A stretch of 64,000 nucleotides of DNA, from NCBI RefSeq assembly GCF_036417845.1, contig NC_089978.1, forward strand, positions 84,872,007 to 84,936,006, in the 5' to 3' direction. The DNA comes from Apteryx mantelli (lineage: Eukaryota > Chordata > Aves > Apterygiformes > Apterygidae). The position numbers and the translations under genes are program-made. Shown in pieces: positions 35,801-45,470 of this stretch (position 1 is the first letter of the stretch; each line of letters begins with the position of its first letter). The notes below the pieces were generated by a model that was not told the origin of the DNA, searched no databases, and saw nothing but the letters and a program-made list of their open reading frames with translations.

Positions 35801-38515
35801 ACACTTGCCGAAAATACCACGGCTCAGTGTCTTCCTGTGGCAATTTCTCCTGGGGAGCAGGGGGGGAAAAAAAAAAGAGAAAGCAAACAGTAATTGAGGG
35901 GAGAAACACTGTAAAAGCAAGCCCTAAGTTTGCCTTTTAGTCATCAGTCATTCTTTTTCTATGATAAACAATGTATATCTGAATGAGAATGATAAGCATT
36001 AATACCGTGCAAGTGCATTACACTTTATTACTCTTACAAGAGACTGTTTTTTCCTCATCAACTACCAATAAAGAATTGCCAATAAAGTAGTAGTATGCAG
36101 AAGGTATTTTCCCAAGTGTTCCTGCTACTATGGTGGAAGTGGATGTATTCCACATTTCCTTAACTGCTCACCATGAATTGCAAGAACTGGATCATTCCAA
36201 GGTGTATGCATTACAACCTACACCTGTCTTCCAAATCCACAGACAGAAAACACAAGAGATTAAAATTCCTCCATATTAAACAAAGGCATTAATTTTATCC
36301 ATAACACATTTCCTCCATCTGCCTGCCAAGATAAGTTTCAAAGAAAAGGTCAAATGGCAATTCAGTCAAGTTCATATATCCATCATGGTTTTGATCAAAA
36401 ACAAGACTGTATTTAGCCAAGTGCTGAGCTGCCAGTAAATCTCCCTTTTGCACTTATCAGCAACCAACATATGAAAAGGAGTCATAAAGTCCCAATGATA
36501 AAATACATGGAAAGATAGGTCTTCAGGGATAAAATGAAACACATTATCTCCTGTCCTCCAGCTAATCTTACTTTACCTGAAACAGCATAGTTTCACTCTG
36601 TTCATATTTCACCAGCAACCAAGAATTCCAGTCCTTCCAGCCTTAATCCCCCTGCTGCAGGCCATTTTCTCTCCTGCCTCATTCTATTCTCAAAAAGGAG
36701 GGACACTGAAGCTCTTAAAGAAAGTCCTGTGGTAAACTAGGGCCTAGAATGCAGTCAGAACATACATGGCAAGTGAGGCTTTTTTCACATCCTTACTTCC
36801 AGAGAAAAGCTTCTATCAGGGCCAAAATGGAATGCCTGTACTTTTAAATCAGAAGAATTTTAGTTAAACCATGCTTTGGCATATACTCAAACTATGGGAA
36901 GATTAGCTGAGGTTTTCAGAAGTGAAAGTGACATTTATGGTCCTTTACTAGTTTTAAGAAACATACAAGATAAAAAATTTTCTTGAAATGTGTTTTCCTG
37001 ATCTGAACTGGCACCACTCTGTAGCCTTAAAAGAATGATCTCTTGGAGGATGGGGTATTAAACAAACTTAAGAAATACTTTCCATTCAGTGCTGGCAATA
37101 CCACATGAGGTTAATTTCATTTACTTATATTTGTTTTCACTTCCTGGTTCTCAGACAATAATGCAAATGCTGGAGTTTGCAATAATAACTGTCCCTTCTT
37201 TCTGCAAAATTGAGCCCATTACCCTAGAAGAGGTCTATGATTATTGTTTCTTTCCAAGGTTATCGCTAAGTGATTTTAGGTACAAAAGATCTCCAGCCAG
37301 TATATTTCTTGGAGAAAAAACAATACAAAAATACATTGCTCAGGAAACTCTGATCAAAAATTGCATCCTATCTGTGAGGGGCTATGGGGTTCAGCCATGC
37401 GATTAGAACACCCAAATTATCTTTCCTGAAAAGTAACAGTTCATGGAAGTGAGACTTTATAGGGCTGATTTTCCTCTTAGTCTAGCATTGCCCTGCTACA
37501 AGACCACTCATTTCAGAAGATTTATTCCCAAGATGAGTGGGTGCAAGAAAATCATCTACCTTCCACAAAGAATTTACCCATTCCTAATCATCCAACCACC
37601 TAAAACTAGGATCGTACAATGTTTTCCTTATTTATTGTTCTTGCTTTGCTTAAGAATGTCAGACTGACTCCTCATTCTTCAGCAGTCAGATGAAAACGTC
37701 CTATTGTCAAATCTGATACATTCACAGGTTAGTTTTAGAACACTTTGCTTATTTTTTTCCACTACTTAAAAATCCAGTTTTGGAACATAATAGAGCAGTT
37801 CATGCAGCTTGACAAAAGTAGAGATCTCATACATTCTATATATTTCTGAAGAGGACAATGCATTCTTCTAGAGCTCAAAAGTTATCTTCAGTTCTTTTTA
37901 AATGTTTCTAAAGAGGGCCTTGACAACTTTACTGAAAGCTCTGGAATCCAGCTGGCTGATTTGCCTAGCTGACTAGCTCCAGTTGTTAATTTCAGGGAAA
38001 GGAAGACAAAAAGCCAGTTCATGTAGGCAGAACTGTGATGCTGGTGCCTGTCCAAATACTTTTTGTGGCTTTTTTTGTTCAAAGTGACCCTTGAAAACCT
38101 CTTTTACATTTGAATTTTAAAAATACATCTGTTCAAAAAGAAAAGTTACGGAAATGTTTTACATTGGGGTGGAGAAAGGAAAGGAATATCTTAAAGTCTA
38201 ACTTAGTTCTATGTCTGTGCTTTTTCAGCTGTGAAATAAATGGAAATAAGAGATTTCCTCAAGTGAACAAAAGTTATAAATCTAAGGCAAATGAGCAACA
38301 TCCTCAGTTATTTTTCCTGTTATGTCTCTGGAGTCTTCCCAAGGGTAGACAAATCATATAGTGTTGTAATCTGAATTCTATTTTGAATGCGGTTTAGCTC
38401 CTTTCATATATAATTTGTACATGCCTGTATTGACAGTTCAGTAAAAGTGTTTATATGCATTTCCTACATATAGGACTAGCTTATCACAGAGACACCCATA
38501 AAGACTGCTTACCAT
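17549..38515 (-). CDS. GEMIN8: Gem-associated protein 8 (SMN complex subunit), complete coding model
   Basis: Gemin8 is a core subunit of the SMN complex, which loads Sm proteins onto spliceosomal snRNAs in the cytoplasm and is stored in nuclear gems; it links Gemin6/7 and Unrip to SMN. The coding sequence joins 38515-38513 (ATG), 35849-35408 and 17805-17549: 702 bases, 233 residues plus stop, against about 242 in human. Recognisable blocks are [19 protein letters not shown] (residues 11-29), [18 protein letters not shown] (34-51), an acidic segment around 103-122, [18 protein letters not shown] (123-140) with TERHREEL after it, and a C-terminus with [31 protein letters not shown] and [13 protein letters not shown]. 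All introns are GT-AG and phases match (0 after the ATG, 1 after residue 148). The start is in good context: A at -3 and G at +4, the G being supplied by the next exon. The introns are about 2.7 and 17.6 kb. Expression is presumably driven from the CpG island near 44.2 kb. Confidence 0.96.
22657..22690. repeat. 17-bp tandem duplication
   Basis: AGCTTTACTTACATATA is followed directly by an almost identical copy ending in G. Confidence 0.9.
25342..25359. repeat. Poly-A run (18)
   Basis: Eighteen consecutive A residues in the GEMIN8 intron. Confidence 0.95.
25734..25750. repeat. Poly-T run (17)
   Basis: Seventeen consecutive T residues in the GEMIN8 intron, about 370 bases after the poly-A run. 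Confidence 0.95.
26550..26850. repeat. Ancient CR1/L3-like interspersed repeat, copy 2
   Basis: Begins CACATAAGAAGAGCATCAGACCAAAAG, read here in parts: CATAAGAAGAG, then CATCAGACCAAAAGCCCATT, then CCAACAGCCTGTT. This is the pattern of an old amniote LINE tail (a transcript-like CATAAGAA...CAGACCAAAGGTCCAT). It has the same orientation as the copies at 12535 and 41490, and is opposite to the copy at 47885. Confidence 0.55.
29872..29886. repeat. Poly-C run (15)
   Basis: Fifteen consecutive C residues. Long C runs are rare in AT-rich intron DNA and prone to length error. Confidence 0.9.
35408..35849 (-). CDS. GEMIN8: GEMIN8 main coding exon
   Basis: This 442-bp exon is bounded by CCCCAG (acceptor, 35851-35850) and C|GTAAGT (donor, 35407-35406). 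It encodes residues 2-148, including the aromatic N-terminal block and the acidic region. An upstream in-frame ATG in the preceding intron (35909) would bypass the acceptor and is not used in this model. Confidence 0.95.
35850..38512 (-). other. GEMIN8 intron between start-codon exon and main exon
   Basis: About 2.7 kb of AT-rich sequence with no exon or repeat recognised. Confidence 0.7.
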
Positions 38516-38549
38516 CTTTTGTGGAGTTTGTTCCGGTGATCAAGATAAA
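38513..38549 (-). CDS. GEMIN8: GEMIN8 37-bp exon ending in the start codon
   Basis: The exon runs from TTTCTAG (acceptor) to ATG|GTAAGC (donor). The ATG at 38515-38513 is the last codon of the exon, so translation begins at the splice junction. Joining to the next exon gives ATG-GAG-AAA, an in-frame start without stops. The other 34 bases are 5' UTR. Confidence 0.85.
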
Positions 38550-40704
38550 CTAGAAAAGAAAATAGTATTTTTTTAATTCATAAAAATATATACAAAGATG
38601 GCCACAAATAATGAATCCATTTTAATAAACTTGAATACTATGGCCTATAGTTATTAAATACCCCTCCTCGCTGTGGCTAGTTGAAGTCTCTTATTTATGG
38701 CTGTTGATTAGCTTCAGTAATAATCTCAGTCCTTAAAATTCCTCAATACAATATGAAGGTTAAAAAGGAGCCTTTTACCACAATGTAGTCTAAAATGCTG
38801 GGACTGAAGAATACACTTTATTTCATTACCCTTATCTTTTCCACTTTCTCCCACAACTTACACTTCTACAATCTTTATTTTCTAAATTAATGGCATAACA
38901 TCATAGACTTAAATGAAGCACACCATTTTCTCTTTTTAGCAGCATCTACATAGAGAGATCCATAAAAGAAGCAATTTCAGCAAAACGCCTAAACCCATCT
39001 TGACAGCACACAAGTAGTAAGGTTTCTGATTAAACCTATGATGCACTTCTGTTTGCATACAATTCCTCCTTTTGCTTTATTTCTCTTTTTCTTCAGACAT
39101 CTCATCCCAATCCTGCCAGCAGTAAAGGAAACACACACCAATTTGGATTGCAAACACATTCTCAGATGAGAGGAAAAAGGGAGAGGAAGAGGGGCAACTA
39201 GAAAACAAATGAACAAAAAATACCTATAAGCACCAGGCAGGGCTTACAATTGTCATCATTTTCAATGTGATTTACCAGCAGGAACCATTTAGAAACATTC
39301 TGAATAATTCCCTCCCTACCTGACAATATTTTATTACATTAAGACCACATATTTCTCCTCATGTTGTCACTCACAGCTTGAACCTGATGCTATGTAAAGC
39401 CAGTGAAAGATAACAGGAATTCAATGCACTAAACTACCCTAAACTACTAATGCACTAAACTACTACTAAGACATGGTCAAATGCTATTTCCAGCTTTACT
39501 GGAACATAGCCAACACAGCATTTTCTTTTTCAGAACTACTATGAATTTATACCAGCGTAACATGAGAATTTTTCCCAGAGCGTATGAACACAGGACATAT
39601 ATCACGATTGTGTTCTGTCTCATACCTACTAATTAAATAGCAACTTTTTGCCTCTTAAGACAAGCAGTACCGAGTGAAAGGAGAATGGGAATGGGTAACA
39701 TTCAAAGAAAATGCAAATCATGAAGCTACCACAAAGACAAACTATCATCCTTTGCATAGCACACACCAAGCTCAAATGCATAAACCCATGGTCACACCAA
39801 CCTATCTACAAGAAGTCCTACATACATGAGCAGTCCCATTGCAATCAATGCAAACACTCATGCAAGTAAAGGCTTGCAGATTTGGGCATTAGGCAGCCAA
39901 AAATGTGTGACTTCATTGTACTCTCTCCCGCCTGCCTAGAGGAGGGGGAACAAAACGTAGAGCTAAGGTCACTCATAAAACACTGCAGTGACTTGTAGCA
40001 CTAGTAAACCACAGATATATTAAAGACTCATGGGAAATAAGATGTTTGAAATGAACTGAAAGGAATAGCTCATGCTACCTCTTCAAAATTTGTGTTTCCA
40101 TTCTCATGACTTACATATGGACATATTGTGTCCTCCACATACCCATCTGGACAGTGTCAAGGCCACCGTAAGAGTCTTTTTCTCATACTTGAAAACCTAA
40201 GCTCATGGTAGCCGATTCTTCCATTTTCCGCTGCAGAAAAATTATGTATATTAGAAGTTCATGATCACTCTAGTTCTTACGTGGCAGAAGTCTTTGAACT
40301 AGCTTCAGCACAAATAGAAATCAGGTTCAGAGCCTAATGTAAACACACTGATTTCACTGTTTTTAAAGCAGTAGATGGTGAAGTCTGATGCTACATTAGT
40401 ATACAGCATGTATGTATGCTCTCTGAAGGGGAACGAGAGGAAAGAGAAAAAATCTTGGCAAGTCTATCCAACTATATTAGTTTACCAAATATGAAAAACC
40501 TGCTCTGCCAAACAGAATAACTTATTTTCATAAATTAAGTATGAAACATGACTAGAAATATAAGGCATAGCATAATGGATCTACAAGCTGGGACACTAAA
40601 TTAAAGAATGAGTTCATTTTTATTTTACGTTGAATTACTCTTCCAAAAGAAACTATGCAAAATAGGAAATATGATAAGAAGTAGAAAACAAATGTGATAA
40701 CTCT

Positions 40705-40773
40705 ACTGCTATATATTTTTAAATAAAATATGGAAGCAACTGCTATATTTTTTTTAAATAAAATATGGAAGCA
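40705..40773. repeat. 34/35-bp tandem duplication
   Basis: Two adjacent copies begin ACTGCTATAT and end AAATAAAATATGGAAGCA (40705-40738 and 40739-40773). They differ only in the T-rich middle, so the duplication is recent. Confidence 0.95.
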
Positions 40774-41489
40774 AGTGAACATATGAAATTAGCCAGAAAA
40801 TCTAGAATTTTAAATAACAAATCTGCTTGCCTATGCTCATCACTAATGATAAAAAAATTTAAAAAGTTACTTTTAATAAATTTTATTACTTCTTTTTTTT
40901 CAGTTTAAAATATTTCTCCATTGAGATTAAACATGGATGCACTGCCTTTCATCAAAATATGCCTGTCTCCCTGTGAAGTAAGCATTAATGAAAATAAGCA
41001 GATCTAACCAAAGCAATGTCAATTCCACTGGAGTCAAAAGAAGTTGAGACAGTGTCTGTCATACTGTGAAACATAGCCATGAAATACTATTTTTTTGTAA
41101 CTTGGTAATGTAATTCATACTACAGGAGCAAAGCCCTCTAGTGGAGTCTTGCACACAGTGCTTCCAGCTGCCATATTTGAGGTTACTGGTAGAGATCAAA
41201 AAAATCCACTGATGTAGTGACAAGGAGGTTTTGATCTTATTCAGAACACTGAAGAGCACAGGATTAATTAACCTGTTGTATAGTATTAAGATAGAAAGAT
41301 AAGATGTAATTAAAGGAAGGTGAAATTACAACAAATTCAGCAGAGAACTTCATTAAATAATATATAAAGCTTTTCTGAAGAAGGAAACTATGTTTAAATC
41401 AGAAATGCCAAAAACACTAGCTGCTTAAGCTGACCACATCTTTTGCTTACTGCTGCTGCTTTTGTCTCTACTCCTTTAGCTTGTGTGGC

Positions 41490-41810
41490 CTGTATTTTTC
41501 TGTCAGACCAGAGATGTCCCTAACTCAATTTCTGAAAATGGCCAGTAACAGATACTTAATAAAACACAACACTAGAGCAAACATATAGAAAATATTATTT
41601 CTGATATATTTCCTCCGATTCCTGCAAGTGGCTGTTTAGATACTTTTTCAGGTCCAAACTGCTTTTGGCATTTAAAAGCTAACATCTGACTTATCTTCCA
41701 TAAATGTGACATTTCTCTGAATCCATGAATACTTGGGGCTTCCACAACCTCCCATGGCAATGGGTTTCACAATGCAATATATTAAACACCAATTTTGCTG
41801 TGTACTTCAA
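41490..41810. repeat. Ancient CR1/L3-like interspersed repeat, copy 3
   Basis: Contains ATGGCCAGTAACAGATACTT near 41538 and, further on, CTTCCACAACCTCCCATGGC and AATGGGTTTCACAATG near 41740. These are the order and spacing remembered for the same old amniote LINE tail as copies 1 and 2, with more of the 3' part kept. Confidence 0.5.
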
Positions 41811-43059
41811 ACTCACTCCTATAATCAGTAGCAATATCCTGAGTGGACTCTTTATACCTGGAAGATTTGTATCAATAGGGCAGATTTAGAACACGAACAT
41901 ACCAGGAACTACAAGCATATTTAAAAAAATGACTTGTCATAGAATGGGAACAGAAGAATGTGCCCATGGTCATCAGGATTTCATAAGACAGACAAACATA
42001 TCACTAGTATGCAAGCATGGAAGGTAATAGCACATAAGGTATCAAGAGAAACAGAATACCCTCCTAACCAAACCATTACCTCTGGCAGAAGGACACTGGT
42101 GCAATACTTGAAAGGGGGAAAAAAAGGGGGCGCAGGGGAAGGATATTCTCATCACGGTTATCTTAAAAACAGGATCTCCAGAAATATATTTTTAGAAATC
42201 TATGCAAAAAAATAAAACAAATAGTCACTGAAGAACCAAGCTAGATCCAGTATTGCTGTAGGATACTATTTTTTATTCCACTTGTTCAAATCAGTGAGTG
42301 GAATTTCTGGCCAGCAGATCATTCAACACACAAAACTGGTTGAAGCTTAAAAACAGATGCAGAAATTAAAAGCATTCATATTAGAGCTTTTGCAAAAATA
42401 TGGCGACTATTTAGTACAGCAATTCATATTTCAGAGATTAAATTAATCAGAAAGGAAAGCTTCCTCCCTCAAAACCTGTGAATAGAGAAATCACGTGTTT
42501 AACAAAATTTTGATTAAAAGCACCACATATTAAGGGAAAAGGCTATCAGTATTGCTACTGATGACAGCAAGGTGCAAAAGGATGCCCTCCACGCTCTTCA
42601 TCATTCTTGTTAACTCAGCATCCTCCTCCTAAGGCTTTGGTAGATTTGACTATGTTACCTGACTAGTTCAAAAAAAATCCCATGCCTTTTGTTAGGTGTC
42701 TCCAACTAACCAACCTTCTCTAGCTGTGTCAAATATATAAAATATTGAAGCCCTACTACATGTTCTCAAAAATATGCCAAGAGTTCAGTAAGAAAAACGT
42801 GCCATATAACAATATCAATAGTGAGCATCTTCCCATGAAAACCCATTTCATTTTATACTTCTAATGCTTACCCTTAGTGTGGGATTACCACCAGGAGAGG
42901 GGAAGGTTTGAAGAGCATTTTGATGCTCTACTTCAGATTAATACTGTGTACTGCTGGTGTATGACGTTAACTTTAATACCAAAGTGCTCCAGTTACAGTC
43001 ATGCAGAAATTTAAGTCTGTGAGTGCTGAGACAGTTGGCAGTACAAATATTCCCCTATT

Positions 43060-43078
43060 AAAAAAAAAAAAAAAAAAA
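43060..43078. repeat. Poly-A run (19)
   Basis: Nineteen consecutive A residues. Confidence 0.95.
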
Positions 43079-43799
43079 GTAGAAATCCCCAGCACTACGT
43101 ACTGCATTCTTGTTTGCGCATGGCTGTAAACACAGGATCTGGCTGGCACTTAGGATTCAGTTACAGCTGGCTATCATCCAACTAGGAGAGTCAGCTGAGC
43201 TATGAAAACCTACCGACCACTACGATGTCTTCACCTCAGTGTCCTCACACCAGCACTGGTAATTCCTGCAAACAGAAGGGGAACAAATTACATATATGTC
43301 AAAATTATGTTCATGGCAGGGGCAGTTCTCTTAAGTATTAAACCTGTTAAAAAAAAAAAAAGCATGTAGATCAAGCTTTAGTGTTTGTGTTGAGGCATAT
43401 TTTTACCAAAGCAGAGCCTGAGGCAGTGTAATCCTATGGTGCTCCCAAAAAGAGGGTCTTCTCTGGGATCCAGGAAACAAATCCAAAAGCTATTTGGACA
43501 ACAGCCAGAGGTCAAAGGTGAAGCGCTAAAAGCTGTACCATTATTAGTAGCCCCAGTTAGCTTTTGTTTCACATGACTCTGTCAGTTTAGTCATAAATAA
43601 CAGCAACATGGATAGGAAGGGGAAGAAACTTCTAGGCTGTAGCTTTTTTTAAGGCAAAATTAAGCTCCTGGTCCAAGACATGCAGTGCTCAAACTCTGAT
43701 CAGAGTGCTCAAGCATCACCAGATCACAAAAAAAGATAAACAGCTCTTGTTTCTGCCAAGCACTGCAAACAGATCAAACTGCAGGTGGGCAGGAAAACA

Positions 43800-44420
43800 G
43801 GCCGCTACACAAAGGTCCGCCCATACACCCCAGCCTCCGGCACACGCGGGACCTCTCGCTCTTAAAACTACGCAGAAGCCTTCTCAGCCCGGAGGCCTAC
43901 ACTTTCCAGAGGGAATGCAAGGAAAAACCGATGTGTGGAATAACCCCCCCCTCCTTCCCCCCACCCAAGCTCTGAAAGCAAAACTAATTCCCTCCCAAAC
44001 TGTGCGCTTTCCCGCCCTCCCCCCCCAGCAGCCCTGTCATGGCCGCGGCGGGGGAGGCCGCGGCCGCGGCCGCCTCCGCACCCACCCGGCGGCCCGGGGC
44101 TCCTGCGCGCGCGGGGAGCCGAGCGGGGCCGCCCCCGGTGCTGCCTCCTTCCTTTCCCTTCCGGCGCGGCGCACCGAGCTCCCCCCTTCCTTCCCTTCCC
44201 TTCCGCCGGCCCCTTCCTTCCCTTCCCAGTGTCGCGGCGCCATCTTGTGGCGCCGCGCAGAGGCACCGCTGCCTCAGGCGGCCGTTGCCGCCGCTGCGGC
44301 CGCCTTTCGCGGCGGGAGAGAAGCGTGTGGCGGCCGAAAGGCCGTGAAGCTCCCACTGGCCCTTCGCCGCGCTTCCTCTCGCGCTGCGTGGTTTGGAGTT
44401 GCAGAGACAGGTGGCCTCCA
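43800..44420 (-). promoter_or_regulatory. CpG island, probable GEMIN8 promoter
   Basis: This is the only strongly CpG-rich block in the right two-thirds of the window. It lies upstream of GEMIN8 in the right orientation. It holds runs of GCGGCCGC type, ETS-like TTCCGG/CCGGAAG words (near 44158) and a YY1-type motif (44239-44247). TTCCC-rich pyrimidine tracts cover 44146-44228. A candidate minus-strand first-exon donor is CCGG|GTGGGT near 44085. On the plus strand GACAG|GTGGCC near 44410 could serve a divergent transcript. No TATA box was seen, as is usual for housekeeping promoters. The exact start site cannot be read from sequence. Confidence 0.8.
44231..44256 (-). promoter_or_regulatory. 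YY1-type motif inside a GGCGCC inverted repeat
   Basis: GCCATCTTG (minus strand CAAGATGGC) matches the YY1 core used near start sites of housekeeping genes, where its orientation commonly follows transcription. It is flanked on both sides by GGCGCC, forming a short dyad (GGCGCC-ATCTTGT-GGCGCC). Confidence 0.6.
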
Positions 44421-44486
44421 GCAGACTGAATTGTTATTCAGAGTGTGGGTGTGCGGTGCTTAGTGACACAATGTTATTTTGTCCTC

Positions 44487-44500
44487 TTTTTTTTTTTTTT
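44487..44500. repeat. Poly-T run (14)
   Basis: Fourteen T residues just beyond the CpG island. Confidence 0.93.
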
Positions 44501-44639
44501 CCTAATTAATTCCTAAAATTTCTGTTTGGCTTCTGGACCACTGTTGAGCTGATGCCTTCACAGGACTATGTGTGAGCAGTCAGTTCAGGGCCTATCACTG
44601 CCAGTGTAGCTGTGCTTGCTTTTTCCCCTGTGCAGTATT

Positions 44640-45470
44640 TTACATCTGTGTACCTTAAATTTTCCTTGCTATTTCATTGCCTGGTGTTATAATGTTGTTC
44701 CGTAGTTCTTCATGGTCAATGAAACCCTTATCTTTACCATAACTAGATAACAGAGTACCATCACCAAACTTTCACCATCTCATCTGTGCCGTTCTCCGGA
44801 TCATTTATGGGTATGTTGAACAGTACAAGCACAGATCCTGGCAGGATTTCCCCCAGCCTTCTTTTTCTACTGTGACAACTAACATTTATTTCTCCTCTCT
44901 AATTTTTCTATTTTTAATCAGTATTTCCATACAAGAACCTCCCATTTTATTCACATTTTTCAGCTCTTTTCAGCATTGACATAACTGCCTGCCCACTGAA
45001 AATCCAAGCAAACTATATCAAGACAATTTCCCATGTTCACCTGCTCCAATTAAAAAACTCTAATATGAGGCATGATTTCACTTTACAAAGAACTGTATCA
45101 ACTCTCCTTCAATATATCAAGTCTCTACGTTTATCTCCTATATATATACTAAAATTATTCTTTGAAATAATTTCCACTGATTTGCCTGTATGGGAATCGG
45201 ATTTAATAGTTTATAAGATCCCCAGATGTTTTTAGGAAGCCATTTTATAAGTGGCATCAATTCAACTACCTTGTATTTTTGTACTGAGAAAGTTTTAAGT
45301 GATACAACTTGTTGATACTTGTGTTCAAGGAATCATTCAGAATTAATTCAATTTTTAGTTCCTTTCAGAACAGTTAGGTAAATACTCTCTGGCCCTGCAG
45401 ATTTGCCACTGTTTGCTCAGTTTCTAGTTTTAGAAGCTATTTTTTTGTTACCGGCGCTCAGATATGTCAG
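44640..45470 (-). mobile_element. Old CR1/L3-clade LINE remnant, reverse transcriptase region
   Basis: The plus strand contains CCGGATCATTTATGGGTATG and TTGAACAGTACAAGCACAGA near 44797-44835, and ACTGCCTGCCCACTGAAAAT near 44983. These are the reversed, decayed form of the LINE reverse-transcriptase block around the PQGSVLGP...FADD region of L3/CR1-clade elements. The coding frame is destroyed throughout. The boundaries are approximate and it is much older than the CR1 copy at 4946. Confidence 0.6.

Larger units (their letters stand above)
38550..43799 (-). other. GEMIN8 5' intron (inferred), with repeats
   Basis: Lies between the start-codon exon and the CpG island. It contains a 34/35-bp tandem duplication (40705-40773), an ancient LINE remnant (41490-41810) and an A19 run (43060-43078). 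No coding exon was recognised. Intronic status assumes transcription starts in the island. Confidence 0.6.

Noticed and set aside
35850..35909. Upstream ATG at 35909 as GEMIN8 start
   Set aside because: It would require reading through a perfect CCCCAG acceptor; the 38513 exon supplies an ATG in better context and correct phase.
43705..44463. 252-codon plus-strand frame (and an Ala/Pro-rich 102-codon frame) over the CpG island
   Set aside because: Composition simply reflects GC-rich island DNA with few stop codons; no domain is seen and the frames run across promoter motifs.
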